Assembly (NCBI GenBank): GCA_964493635.1
Contig: CAZBOW010000019.1
Span: 1-42,282 of the forward strand
Origin: OLB6 sp964493635
GTDB taxonomy: Bacteria; Bacteroidota; Ignavibacteria; Kapaibacteriales; Kapaibacteriaceae
DNA: 42,282 bases
Direction: 5' to 3'
Part shown: piece by piece, positions 1 to 8,701 of the stretch
How positions within the stretch are numbered: the stretch's first letter is position 1
Layout of the letters: each line of letters opens with the position of its first letter
Position numbers and translations under genes: made by a program
Notes under the pieces: model-generated
The model's input: the letters and a program-made list of their open reading frames with translations, nothing else
The model's database searches: none
Told to the model about the DNA's origin: nothing

Positions 1-8
1 GTTGTGCG

Positions 9-82
9 TCGGCGTAGCGGGATTTGAACCCACGACCTCCACTACCCCAAAGTGGTGCGCTACCGGGCTGCGCTATACGCCG
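9..82 (-). tRNA. tRNA-Pro (anticodon GGG)
   Basis: The minus strand folds into a complete cloverleaf of 74 nt. The acceptor stem pairs CGGCGTA with TACGCCG, the D stem is GCGC/GCGC, the anticodon stem is CCACT/AGTGG, and the T stem is GTGGG/CCCGC around the loop TTCAAAT. The anticodon loop reads TTGGGGT, which places GGG at positions 34-36 and decodes the proline codon CCC. The discriminator base is A. No CCA is encoded after it, so the tail must be added after transcription. A candidate promoter box lies 20-27 bases upstream of the mature 5' end. Confidence 0.96.
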
Positions 83-101
83 CTGATCGTTGGATCGGCA
101 G

Positions 102-109
102 CAAAGATA
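102..109 (-). promoter_or_regulatory. candidate promoter -7 box (TATCTTTG) for the tRNA
   Basis: The minus strand reads TATCTTTG, an exact match to the Bacteroidota -7 consensus TAnnTTTG, about 20 bases upstream of the tRNA. The same octamer occurs upstream of two other genes in the window. I see no clear TTTG at the -33 position. The box sits between the stop codon of the upstream gene (122) and the tRNA, so the tRNA probably has its own promoter. Confidence 0.5.
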
Positions 110-121
110 CGGAGCAGCCGA

Positions 122-931
122 CTACTGAAGAATCGTCATTCGTGTACGGACAAGGCCTGTACGCGTGTGCACAAGAACCGCATACGTTCCCGACGGAAGA
201 TGAGGTAGCTGCAGCGGAAGGGATGCTGTGGCACCACTCAGGCGCTGCTGGTACACCATCGATCCATTTGGCGCAACAATCTGTGCCATGGTTGCTCCGG
301 CCGGCAGCTGCAGCAGCTCTGGCGAGATGCCGTTGAGCACGGGATTCGGAGCAACGATCATCGTTGGTGAAGAGCCATTTTCGTGCACGGTAGTTGCCGT
401 TGTAACGGTGATCTCCACAGGCTGCATAAAGGCCCACAGGTCACCGGAATCTTCGTTGCCGTTGCCATTGCAGGCGTTGCCAATGGCCTGCAGGTAGTAG
501 GTTCCTTCCTGGGAAGGGGCTGTCCACTGGAAGGTAAACGACGCCTGCCCACCCTGCATGGACTTGGGAGCACTATGGGTGATTTCACCCTGACGAAGGC
601 GCGTCATCTGGCCGTTGATTGCTGCAAGAGTGCCGGCAGCTGTCGAGCCTGTAGCTGTAGTCCGTACCGCAATACCAACACCGGCTACACGCTGCGTGGG
701 ATGGGCCACCACAATCGTGAACTGCGTTATCGATCCCGGAGCTACGGTGGTGTTGGTGCCAGGTTGCAGGGACACGGTTGTGGCCGAGCTCGCTGAACTT
801 CCGTGACAGGAACCGCATCCGGCGGACGTTGTAGCAGTGCGTCCTGCATAGCCCGACGGTTCGGCGTAGAGAGTCGAAGCGCTCAGCATGAGGACACCAA
901 GCGTGCACAACGTGAGAAGATGACGGTTCAT
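122..931 (-). CDS. secreted CxxCH-containing protein with T9SS C-terminal sorting domain
   Basis: 269 residues from the chosen start. The ATG at 931 is preceded by AGGAG at good distance and opens a typical signal peptide ending near TLYA, whereas the longer ORF start at 961 has neither. The mature protein begins with a GCGSCHGS segment (C39, C42, H43), a haem c-type motif. A beta-rich domain of about 140 residues follows that looks like the 'choice-of-anchor V' / reeler-like family, in which CxxCH is common. The last ~75 residues (from APNPV, ending in RTRMTILQ) look like a T9SS type A sorting domain, so surface display or secretion by T9SS is likely. The actual function is unknown. One CxxCH could bind a single haem, but could also be structural. 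Confidence 0.85.
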   Translation of the reverse strand: MNRHLLTLCTLGVLMLSASTLYAEPSGYAGRTATTSAGCGSCHGSSASSATTVSLQPGTNTTVAPGSITQFTIVVAHPTQRVAGVGIAVRTTATGSTAAGTLAAINGQMTRLRQGEITHSAPKSMQGGQASFTFQWTAPSQEGTYYLQAIGNACNGNGNEDSGDLWAFMQPVEITVTTATTVHENGSSPTMIVAPNPVLNGISPELLQLPAGATMAQIVAPNGSMVYQQRLSGATASLPLQLPHLPSGTYAVLVHTRTGLVRTRMTILQ

Positions 932-958
932 ACATATCTCCTGCATGGTGACAAACAA

Positions 959-976
959 CAAACCTAGGCAAACCTA
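959..976 (-). promoter_or_regulatory. two tandem candidate -7 boxes (TAGGTTTG)
   Basis: The minus strand carries TAGGTTTG twice, at 969-976 and 959-966, spaced by exactly 10 bp. Both match TAnnTTTG. They overlap the stop codon of the MFS gene (974-976) and lie 28-45 bases upstream of the CxxCH gene start. They could give the CxxCH gene its own transcript. Either or both may be chance matches. Confidence 0.4.
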
Positions 977-2176
977 ATCTTCTCCACTGCCAACCCGTCG
1001 GCTCATCACATGAACGGTAAGGATGAACGACGCCGACACCACAAAGATGAACTGCAACGGAAGAATAGTGGCAAAGCCTGCACACAGCATCGGACCAAGG
1101 AGATTACCCAGCAGACTTGCGCTGCTAGCCAAACCCATAATGCCGCCGCGATTAGCAACCGGGGCACGGCGTGTGAGTTCAGAATAACTCAACGGCAGCA
1201 GCGCACCAACGGCAAGGCCAATCACGGCGCGAATCGGAATGATCCACTCGTACGAAGGGACAACAACCTGGGCCAGCATCCCAGCTGCCACAACCAGCGT
1301 GGCAATCCGCATCGTGGCCGAGTATCCATAACGGTCGCTACGCCTACCCCACCACGACGCACTGGCTATCGTACCCAAGCCAACCAAGCTCACCACCATC
1401 CCTGCAAGGGTACCCAGATTCTGGGAGGGGGCTCCCAGTTGCTCAAGGTAGTACGGGAAAATCGGACTGGTGAGCACCACGCCAGTTTGACCAATCAACA
1501 GGATGAGCAACACGCGACGAAGCGTGGGATCGTTGCGGACATAGACCAGGTTTTTCAGCACACGGCCACTGCGACCAGTACTACGAAGCGGCTGCTCCGT
1601 TACGCCAAGGTACACGGTAAGGAAGCTCAGCGTACACAAGCCCCCTACCACAAAAAAGACGGCCTGAAAACCAACGGCATCACTAATGGCTCCACCAATG
1701 AGCGGACCTACAATGGCACCAGCGCTGATCGACGTTTGCAACGTACCCAGAGCGTAGCCAGCATGTTCGGTGGGCGTCTGGGCACTCACAAAGGCATTGG
1801 TGCTGGCAACAAAGCCACTGACGGCCCCCTGCAGGATGCGCAGGGCAAGCAGTACCCATACCGTGGTGGCAAAGCCCATGGCTGCAACCGTAAGGCCTAA
1901 GCCAGCCACCGCACGCATCACCATGAGCTTCTGACCGTAGCGATCGCCTAGGGCACCCCAGAGTGGGGTAAGCAGAGCTGCCGTTGCAAACGGGGCAGCA
2001 ACAATGAACCCCGACCAGAGCGATGTCTCGTCGGGGCTCACACCAAGTTCACGAACGTATAGCGGAAGGAAGGGTAACACTCCGGTCATGCCGATCATCG
2101 CAAAGAACTGCGCCAACCACAGCACGAGTAGATTCCGCTTCCAGCCAACTTCTGTTACATCAGGCACTGCGCTCAA
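974..2176 (-). CDS. MFS drug-efflux-type transporter
   Basis: About 400 residues with the alternating hydrophobic segments of a 12-helix major facilitator. The loop after helix 2 carries motif A (GALGDRYGQKL), which is typical of the proton-coupled drug/H+ antiporters, and the sequence resembles the multidrug efflux MFS group (TetA/MdtG-like). The substrate cannot be read from sequence. There is no ATG near the expected N-terminus: the frame begins with TTG at 2176 or GTG at 2167, both followed by a short hydrophilic stretch and then helix 1 (LLVLWLAQFFAMIG). I use TTG at 2176, which lies 6 bases after the upstream gene's stop, so translation may be coupled. It probably forms an operon with the DUF2723 gene. 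Confidence 0.82.
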   Translation of the reverse strand: MSAVPDVTEVGWKRNLLVLWLAQFFAMIGMTGVLPFLPLYVRELGVSPDETSLWSGFIVAAPFATAALLTPLWGALGDRYGQKLMVMRAVAGLGLTVAAMGFATTVWVLLALRILQGAVSGFVASTNAFVSAQTPTEHAGYALGTLQTSISAGAIVGPLIGGAISDAVGFQAVFFVVGGLCTLSFLTVYLGVTEQPLRSTGRSGRVLKNLVYVRNDPTLRRVLLILLIGQTGVVLTSPIFPYYLEQLGAPSQNLGTLAGMVVSLVGLGTIASASWWGRRSDRYGYSATMRIATLVVAAGMLAQVVVPSYEWIIPIRAVIGLAVGALLPLSYSELTRRAPVANRGGIMGLASSASLLGNLLGPMLCAGFATILPLQFIFVVSASFILTVHVMSRRVGSGED

Positions 2177-2182
2177 CGAATC

Positions 2183-5100
2183 TTACAGCACTCCCTTCGC
2201 CACGGAATCAACCCGAGCACGCAATTCCGAAATCTTACTCTCCAGCTCCATGGCTGCCTGGCGAACGCGCTCGTCCGATGACTGCAGCGAATAGGTGCTG
2301 CGCATGGCTTCGGCAGCAGCAATCGCCTCGGCCACCTTACCTGTGCGCTCAAGGCGGATGATGTCAACTTCGGCAATGGTGTAGTTCAACAGCGCATCGC
2401 TCGTAGAGCCATTGGAGAAGGTGCGGTAATAGTTCTTTGCCCCTTCCCAGTCGCCCAGCATCAAGGCTGCTTCGGCCGCTACGCGGGCTGGGCGGATGGC
2501 CTCGGTAAGTCGTGGCTCGCGCTGCTCCAGCTCGGGCTTATTCATCAGAAGTTTTGCACTGGCAAGGGCGCGATCAGCAAGCAGGCGCATGTTGGTGGAG
2601 TCTCCGCACACTTCGAAGAATCGTGCCATCTGAATCTCGAAGCCAATGCCAACAGGGAAGCGGTCCAGGGACAGCTTCGCATTCATCCGTGCCATGATCT
2701 CGGCGGCTTTCTTCGGATTCTTCTGATCGTAAAGCGTGTACGTCGCGTACTTGTAGAAGACGTTCCGGTAGGAGGTAATGTAGTTCCGGTTGACGTCGTC
2801 GTAGTACGTTGGCGTTGAACCATCCAGATTCCGGAACTTCAAACCAAAGTGTGGTTCCGTATGGTAGGTATCATCGTCGATCGACTCCATCAGGCTTTGT
2901 TCCATGATCTCTGGATCCAGCCCCTCGCCCACGAAGGATCGCTGTGGTACCGGACAGACGCGGAAGCACAGGCCTTCCAAGCGCAGGTAGTTATCCAAGC
3001 CCACAAACTCATCGGCGTAGGACGGATCACCAACGGACGTGCTGAAGTAGACCGGGCGCTCGAACTTGGTTTGCACCAGGATGTCCTTCACCAGCTTATG
3101 CTGCACACCAAAGAAGTAACTCCGCGATCCATCGGGTTCCTGACCCCGATCGCCACCCTTGAAGGTCCAGCTCATCTTGCCACTGGCAATAAGACCCTCA
3201 TCCGTGGTGAATTGACGCATGACGTCGGGCTCGACATACACCACCACCTGCTCGGCTGGTCCGAAGGAGTACGATAGGGCTTTGGGATTGTCCTCGGCTA
3301 CCAACAATGATTCATCGGAGAATGACAGTGGAATGCGCGGCGACACATCTTCCCCGAAGGGGGCTTGGTTCTTGAGCTGCTCGATGTACCACGTTGTTTG
3401 ACCCAGCGACAGATTCACAAGGCGAACGTCCCGTCGGATTCCGGCAACATCTTGCAGGTACCACACTGGGAAGGTGTCGTTATCACCGTTGGTAAAGACG
3501 ATGGCATCCTGCTCGACACTCTGCAAGATGTTGTAGGCGTAGTCGAAGGCAAGGTAGTTCCCCGCACGGGAGTGCACGCCCCAGCCCTGCCAGGCCATGT
3601 TCATCGGAGCAACCACAAGGGCTGCCACTACACCACCGGCAACAACGGGCAGGTGTTTGCGGAATCGCTCCAAGATGCCGAACGTGCCAATACCCACCCA
3701 CATAGCCCACACCATGAAGCTCGACACATAGAAGTAATCGCGTTCCCGTGGCTGAGGATTCTGTTGGTTCTGTTGAATGGCCGCCAGCACACCAGTCATC
3801 AGGAAGAGCACAAGGTACACCCATGCCATGCGCTTATCCTTGGCAAAATGGATGTACAGACCTACCAACCCGAGCACCAGAGGTAGCGCCCAGAAGTTCG
3901 TTGGCCAGCGGTCGTCGAAGCCAGATTTATGGTTCCAGTATTCTACGGTGGATGCCGAAGTCATTGGGCCGTAGGCAGGAGCGTCCTGCACATCGCTGGT
4001 TCGTCCCATGAAGTTCCACAGGAAGTAGCGGATGTACATGTGGTTGATTTGGTAGTCCCACAAATAGGCAAGCTCTGCGCCGTTGTCGGTCTTCCAGTTG
4101 GCGTAATCCGGCCGCGGATACGTCAGTCCGTCCTTCGTCACGTACTTGATGGGAGGCCGATCCCATGGCCCATACTGCAGGTAGTTCTGGACAAACCGGC
4201 CCTCGGTTTGATACCGGCGCGGCCAGTTTGGTGCCTGACCGTACTGCTCCCGCCCGAGGTAGCTGACCAGTTTGTCGAAGTTGTCGGGCTTGTTTTCGTT
4301 CATTGGAGGGTTGCTGTTGGCGCGAATCAACAGGTGGGTGTACGATGAGTACCCTACCGTAATCAGCAACAGCGCGGCCATGGCCAAGCTCAGCAGTCCG
4401 TGGTTCGCCTTCCGTCCGTACCATACGGCCCAGCCAGCAGCCGCCAAAGCGCCAAGTGCTAGAACCGTCATCAACATGTTGTCGGTGATCGGATACTCTC
4501 CGCCCTCGCTGGTAAAGAACGGGAAATGACCAGCCAGGAAGGCCGGGAACTTCATGATCAGCACGTTATAGACAACGTAGAACGTTACCAGGCCGACGCC
4601 CATGGTGATCAACAGGCCCTTGGTCGAGAACGAATACTTCCGGAGGTAGATCAGCAAGATCAGCGAGAAGATGGTCAGGATGGACAACAGGTGAACGCCA
4701 ATCGACAGACCAATGAGATAGGCAATCAGCAGGAGGTACTTCTCGCTGCCGGCATCGTCGGCTTTCTCGTTCCACACCATCATCAGCCATACGATGAGAG
4801 CTACGAACAGCGACGACGCCGCATACACTTCGCTCTCGACGGCATTGAACCAGAACGTGTCCGTAAAGGCGTAGGTCAGTGCAGCCATCGCGCTGGAGCC
4901 GAATACCAGAACAGCATTGCCAAGGTCGTCCAAACTCTCGGTAAAGAAGTTGCGAATCACCCGCACCGTGATCAAATACAGCAGGAGCACCGTGGCCGCA
5001 CTGCTGAACACCGACAGGAGGTTTACCCGCCAACCGGGATCGCCAAAGGGTAATAGGTGGAACACCTTACCCAGCATAAGAAACAGCGGAGCACCCGGTG

Positions 5101-5254
5101 GGTGCGGCACCTGCTGCTGCACGGCGGCCGCCGTAAACTCACCGCAGTCCCAGAACGGAACCGTCGGCTGAACCGTCAGCATGTACGTTACCAGCGCAAC
5201 AAGAAAGGCCAGGCTGGCAAAGGCGTAATGGATCGTGCGAGAAGTGTTCTGCAT
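2183..5254 (-). CDS. DUF2723 / TMEM260-like membrane glycosyltransferase (GT117-type)
   Basis: 1023 residues. The ATG at 5254 is chosen because it opens directly into the first membrane segment and has AGGA upstream. The longer ORF to 5407 reads through the 11-bp repeats and is rejected. The N-terminal half has about ten membrane segments. The first periplasmic loop carries DCGEF (residues 36-40) and HPPGAP (51-56), hallmarks of the DUF2723 family. A soluble half follows, with a FTNGDNDTFPVWYLQ segment and helical TPR-like repeats toward the C-terminus. The family is distantly related to protein O-mannosyltransferases, and human TMEM260 is one. A role in glycosylating exported proteins or surface glycans is therefore inferred. 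The acceptor and sugar are unknown. Confidence 0.88.
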   Translation of the reverse strand: MQNTSRTIHYAFASLAFLVALVTYMLTVQPTVPFWDCGEFTAAAVQQQVPHPPGAPLFLMLGKVFHLLPFGDPGWRVNLLSVFSSAATVLLLYLITVRVIRNFFTESLDDLGNAVLVFGSSAMAALTYAFTDTFWFNAVESEVYAASSLFVALIVWLMMVWNEKADDAGSEKYLLLIAYLIGLSIGVHLLSILTIFSLILLIYLRKYSFSTKGLLITMGVGLVTFYVVYNVLIMKFPAFLAGHFPFFTSEGGEYPITDNMLMTVLALGALAAAGWAVWYGRKANHGLLSLAMAALLLITVGYSSYTHLLIRANSNPPMNENKPDNFDKLVSYLGREQYGQAPNWPRRYQTEGRFVQNYLQYGPWDRPPIKYVTKDGLTYPRPDYANWKTDNGAELAYLWDYQINHMYIRYFLWNFMGRTSDVQDAPAYGPMTSASTVEYWNHKSGFDDRWPTNFWALPLVLGLVGLYIHFAKDKRMAWVYLVLFLMTGVLAAIQQNQQNPQPRERDYFYVSSFMVWAMWVGIGTFGILERFRKHLPVVAGGVVAALVVAPMNMAWQGWGVHSRAGNYLAFDYAYNILQSVEQDAIVFTNGDNDTFPVWYLQDVAGIRRDVRLVNLSLGQTTWYIEQLKNQAPFGEDVSPRIPLSFSDESLLVAEDNPKALSYSFGPAEQVVVYVEPDVMRQFTTDEGLIASGKMSWTFKGGDRGQEPDGSRSYFFGVQHKLVKDILVQTKFERPVYFSTSVGDPSYADEFVGLDNYLRLEGLCFRVCPVPQRSFVGEGLDPEIMEQSLMESIDDDTYHTEPHFGLKFRNLDGSTPTYYDDVNRNYITSYRNVFYKYATYTLYDQKNPKKAAEIMARMNAKLSLDRFPVGIGFEIQMARFFEVCGDSTNMRLLADRALASAKLLMNKPELEQREPRLTEAIRPARVAAEAALMLGDWEGAKNYYRTFSNGSTSDALLNYTIAEVDIIRLERTGKVAEAIAAAEAMRSTYSLQSSDERVRQAAMELESKISELRARVDSVAKGVL

Positions 5255-5283
5255 GGTCCTATCGATGTGGGTGGACGAACCAG

Positions 5284-5291
5284 CAAAGATA
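5284..5291 (-). promoter_or_regulatory. candidate -7 box (TATCTTTG) for the DUF2723 gene
   Basis: TATCTTTG on the minus strand, 30 bases upstream of the start codon at 5254 and 8 bases downstream of the 11-bp repeat array. It matches TAnnTTTG. The -33 region falls inside the repeats, where no TTTG is visible, so activator binding at the repeats is a possibility. Confidence 0.5.
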
Positions 5292-5299
5292 GGACGATC

Positions 5300-5354
5300 C
5301 GAGGATGTTCCGAGGATGTTCCGAGGATGTTCCGAGGATGTTCCGAGGATGTTG
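5300..5354 (-). repeat. five tandem 11-bp repeats (GAACATCCTCG unit)
   Basis: The plus strand reads CGAGGATGTTC four times in perfect tandem, then a fifth copy with a last-base change (CGAGGATGTTG). The array begins 12 bases after the ROK kinase stop and ends just upstream of the candidate -7 box of the DUF2723 gene. A period of 11 bp is close to one DNA helical turn, so a protein bound to each copy would sit on one face. It could equally be a slippage-prone array with no function. Confidence 0.95.
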
Positions 5355-5366
5355 GCAGGAGGTGAA

Positions 5367-6224
5367 CTACACGGCCAGCATGGCAGCGCCCACCAGTCCT
5401 GCATCATTCAAAAAGTGTGCGGGAATGATTTGCGCGCTCCGGGCAATGGTCGGAATCGCTCTGGTTCGCACGGTCGCGCGGGCTGTTTCAAGGATCAGCT
5501 GTGAACGCGAGATTCCCCCACCTACCAGCACGGTGCGTAAGCCAAGGATGGCCAGCATGCTGCAGAGCCCCATTCCAAGGAGTTCACCCGTGTCCGACAT
5601 CACCTGTACGGCGCGCTCTTCGCCAAGTGAAGCGCGGATGTCGATATCGGCGACGTCAATCTCGGGGCCACCGCCGTACCGCTGAAGGATTCCCATGCGC
5701 CCAATCACGTGTTCCAACGCCACCGGCCCCGACTCCGACGGGATGTAGATGTGCCCCACCTCACCGGCATCACCGTGCGGGCCGGTATACAACGCTCCAT
5801 CGATGATGATTCCACCCCCTACACCGGTGCCGAGCGTAATGTAGAGGAAGTTTCTCAGGGACTTCCCCGCACCGGCACGAAGTTCAGCGATGGCACCGGC
5901 GTTGGCGTCGTTTTCGACCACAACGCGAACTCCCAGTGACTCGGAGACGATGCTTTGCAGGGGAACACTATCCCACCCCGGTAAGTTTGGAGGCGACTGA
6001 ACGTGTTTGGTGTGGGGATCAACAACACCCGGCACCCCGATACCAATTGGGGCGCCCGGATTGCGCTCGGTGAGATCCTTGGCAATGCGGATGATTCGGG
6101 CCACGAGTGCATCTCGGCCCTCCTCGGCATGCGTTGGCGTTTGATGCTGTTCAACGATGGTACCATCCGGCATTACCATGCCGTACTTGATGAAGGTTCC
6201 GCCAACGTCGATACCGAGGAGCAT
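5367..6224 (-). CDS. ROK-family sugar kinase (probable glucokinase)
   Basis: 285 residues, slightly short for the family. Visible features are the N-terminal phosphate loop DVGGTFIK (6-13), the catalytic Asp in VVENDANAG (D106), the LGTGVGGG segment, and GEVGH. The usual ROK zinc site (CxCGxxGC after GEVGH) is missing: the sequence runs from GHIYIPSESGP straight to VALEH. The ATG at 6224 has AGGA upstream. It is the last gene of the glucan operon, 14 bases after the GH31 gene. Phosphorylation of the glucose released by the upstream glycosidases is the likely job, but other hexoses or N-acetyl sugars are possible because ROK specificity varies. Confidence 0.87.
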   Translation of the reverse strand: MLLGIDVGGTFIKYGMVMPDGTIVEQHQTPTHAEEGRDALVARIIRIAKDLTERNPGAPIGIGVPGVVDPHTKHVQSPPNLPGWDSVPLQSIVSESLGVRVVVENDANAGAIAELRAGAGKSLRNFLYITLGTGVGGGIIIDGALYTGPHGDAGEVGHIYIPSESGPVALEHVIGRMGILQRYGGGPEIDVADIDIRASLGEERAVQVMSDTGELLGMGLCSMLAILGLRTVLVGGGISRSQLILETARATVRTRAIPTIARSAQIIPAHFLNDAGLVGAAMLAV

Positions 6225-6238
6225 AGTTGTCCTATGGA

Positions 6239-8698
6239 TTACCAGCGAACAGTAAAGGCCCGATCGGTGATCGGGACAACGATCTCATACACGGGCACCG
6301 ACGTGTCCTGTGTAGCTCCGCCCAGCGGGTCAAAGCGCTCAATGCCACTCAACATCGAAGCACGTGCGGCTTTCGCGGGCTTCGCTGCCGACGCATAGCC
6401 ATGCAGCACGATCTTCATGGTTGTAAAGGGGCTGGTGTACGAGCCCTCTCGCGCACCAACATCCAGCGCGCGCTCTGCAGCCCGATGCACCAGCGTTCGG
6501 ATGCCGAACTGCCCTTGCTGGTAGTTGTACGTGGTGCCATCATCCTCGTAGAACTGTTTGGAGCGCGTTGATGTGCCGTTGTAGAGATGCACAACCAGCG
6601 TGTCGCTCGGCGTTTGACGGGCCGACTGAACCAGCGACTGCATGACGAGTATTCCACCGGCATGCATGAACACCGGTAGACGCTCGATGGGTGATTCCAC
6701 GATGTGCGTGGATCCGGCTTCGTAGCGAGTGTCGTCATGAAGCGAGTACCAGTCGCCCGATGGAGGGAACCACACCTTGGTGTATCGCTCGTAGCTAGGC
6801 GACGGACAGATCATGAGGTCGGCCCCTACGGTGAACTGATGCAGGAACTGCCAATCGTAGGTGTTGTTCTCAAAGGGATACTGCACTGCCATCGATCGCA
6901 TCACAGGCATGCCTGTCTGCGAGGCCTCGTGGAACGAAGAGTACAGATCTGGCAGCATGCGATAGCGGAGGCTAATGTAGTTCCGACAGATTTGCTCTAC
7001 CCGCTCCCCAAAGGACCACGGCTCCTGACTCTTGTTGTCGATCGCAACGTGAGCGCGGAAGAAGGGTGTGAAGGCGCTGATACTCATCCATCGCGCAAAG
7101 AGCTCCTTACTCGGACCACCCGTAAAGCCCCCTACATCCATCCCTACATTGGGAATGCCCGTCAGCCCCATGCTGTTGAGCAAACGTATTCCTGCCATCA
7201 TGTGATCGTCGTTGGACTGATTGTCGCCAGTCCATACGGCACTATATCGTTGAATGCCGTTGTAGCCGGCGCGCGTCAAGATGAATGGCCGCTCGTTGCC
7301 GAGTAAGGCCTTGGTGCCCTCGTACGTGGCCCGCGACATTTGCATGCCGTACACGTTTCGGCCCAAGAGGTGTGTGGCCGTCGTCCCCTCGAAGTCGAAC
7401 AGAATATTATCCGGCATGAACTGCCCCCAGGTGGCGATCTCGTTCATGTCGTTCCAGAATCCGCGGATGCCAACATCCACGAGTCCCTTGAACTGTGTTC
7501 CCCACCAGTCACGACCCTGCGGCTTTGTAAAGTCCGTAAAGGCACACCAGCCTGGCCACACCTGCCCGCTGTACACCGAGCCATCGCTGTATTTCAGGAA
7601 CACATCCTTATCGAGTCCACGTTCGTAGGGGGCATACCCTTGTTCGATCTTGATGCCCGGGTCGACAATCACCGTGGTGGTGAAGTTCATTTCCCGTAGC
7701 TGATCGATCATGCGCTTCGGATTAGGAAAGCGCAGTGAATCCCACGTGAACAGCTTGTAATCCTGCATGTAGTGAATGTCCAGATACAGCACATCAGCAG
7801 GAATCTTCCGCTCGCGGAAGGTCCGCGCGATATTCAGCACCTGCGATTCCGGGTAGTAGGAGTACCGGCACTGCTGGAAGCCAATCGACCACTTTGGTGG
7901 CAGTGGCATAGTCCCCGTTAACGCTGAGTAGCTCTGAAGAATACGCGGTACGGACGGTCCGGCAATCACGTAATAGCGTAGGTCGCCATCCTCGACGCTA
8001 AACGATGAGAAGCGGTCGTTGGATGCGCCAAAGTTCACACGAGTGCGCGAGGAGTTGTCCAAGAACAAGCCGTACATGAGCGAGTCGCTGTGCAAGCCGA
8101 TGTAAAACGGCGTTGACATATAGATCGGATCAGCATTGCTCGGATAGCCGAAGAAGTCGGTATTCCAGTGCGTGTATCCGTTGCCTCGCCGATCCAGTGG
8201 TCCGGTCTTCTCACCAAGACCAATGAATCGCTCGGCAGGGCGAATCTTCTTGTAGTTCGTGATGTGTGAACCTGCCCATGAGATCCCAAGACCTGGCTCG
8301 TCCTCCACCAAGATGTTACCACGGTGATCGCGCACGATGATCGTCGCTGGATTTTTCACAAGCTCTACTGCCAACGAGTCCAGAGTCATGGTAACACGAT
8401 CAGCTTCATCTTGAAGGCGCATGCGCGGTCCCGACGTAGGACTACCCGACACGGCGTAGGAAATCGTATCGAAGGTTCCAGTCTTTGACAGATGAATCTG
8501 CACAATGGATGGCGAGACTGCTCGCAGGCGCAGCATCGCATTACTGCACTGCACGTCCGCCCCATCAGGAAGCGACGTAACCTGACGTACGCTGCCCAAT
8601 CGCTCAATGCCTAATCGCTGGGCCCGAACCGAGGATATCGACACAATTACGAGAAGAAACGTGCAGAGTATTGTACAAACCTTCATAGCGTTACTCAT
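6239..8698 (-). CDS. GH31 alpha-glucosidase, exported
   Basis: 819 residues. A signal peptide ends at SSVRA with mature Gln. A GH31 N-terminal beta-sandwich follows (GLGEKTGPLDRRG around 161-172), then the (beta/alpha)8 barrel. GFWNDMNE holds the expected nucleophile (D417) and WTGDN the acid/base (D492). PADVLYLDIHYM is also typical. The family hydrolyses terminal alpha-glucosidic bonds, and this member would release glucose from maltodextrins. There is no T9SS tail and no lipobox, so it is most likely periplasmic. It starts 3 bases after the GH13 stop, which implies coupled expression. MKV at residue 5 is an alternative start. An alpha-xylosidase or other GH31 activity cannot be excluded. 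Confidence 0.92.
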   Translation of the reverse strand: MSNAMKVCTILCTFLLVIVSISSVRAQRLGIERLGSVRQVTSLPDGADVQCSNAMLRLRAVSPSIVQIHLSKTGTFDTISYAVSGSPTSGPRMRLQDEADRVTMTLDSLAVELVKNPATIIVRDHRGNILVEDEPGLGISWAGSHITNYKKIRPAERFIGLGEKTGPLDRRGNGYTHWNTDFFGYPSNADPIYMSTPFYIGLHSDSLMYGLFLDNSSRTRVNFGASNDRFSSFSVEDGDLRYYVIAGPSVPRILQSYSALTGTMPLPPKWSIGFQQCRYSYYPESQVLNIARTFRERKIPADVLYLDIHYMQDYKLFTWDSLRFPNPKRMIDQLREMNFTTTVIVDPGIKIEQGYAPYERGLDKDVFLKYSDGSVYSGQVWPGWCAFTDFTKPQGRDWWGTQFKGLVDVGIRGFWNDMNEIATWGQFMPDNILFDFEGTTATHLLGRNVYGMQMSRATYEGTKALLGNERPFILTRAGYNGIQRYSAVWTGDNQSNDDHMMAGIRLLNSMGLTGIPNVGMDVGGFTGGPSKELFARWMSISAFTPFFRAHVAIDNKSQEPWSFGERVEQICRNYISLRYRMLPDLYSSFHEASQTGMPVMRSMAVQYPFENNTYDWQFLHQFTVGADLMICPSPSYERYTKVWFPPSGDWYSLHDDTRYEAGSTHIVESPIERLPVFMHAGGILVMQSLVQSARQTPSDTLVVHLYNGTSTRSKQFYEDDGTTYNYQQGQFGIRTLVHRAAERALDVGAREGSYTSPFTTMKIVLHGYASAAKPAKAARASMLSGIERFDPLGGATQDTSVPVYEIVVPITDRAFTVRW

Positions 8699-8701
8699 GT
8701 G

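Noticed and set aside
2..208. A 68-residue plus-strand frame at the left edge
   Set aside because: It reads through the antisense strand of the tRNA, a common false call (GFEPTT pattern).
1010..1900. A 296-residue frame on the plus strand
   Set aside because: Antisense shadow of the MFS efflux gene, hydrophilic and His/Arg/Asn-rich with no domain features.
5300..5354. CRISPR array
   Set aside because: The repeats are 11 bp and directly adjacent with no spacers, and no cas genes are present.
5254..5407. N-terminal extension of the DUF2723 protein up to 5407
   Set aside because: It would translate the 11-bp repeats and overlap the ROK gene end; the ATG at 5254 has a ribosome site and opens the first membrane helix.
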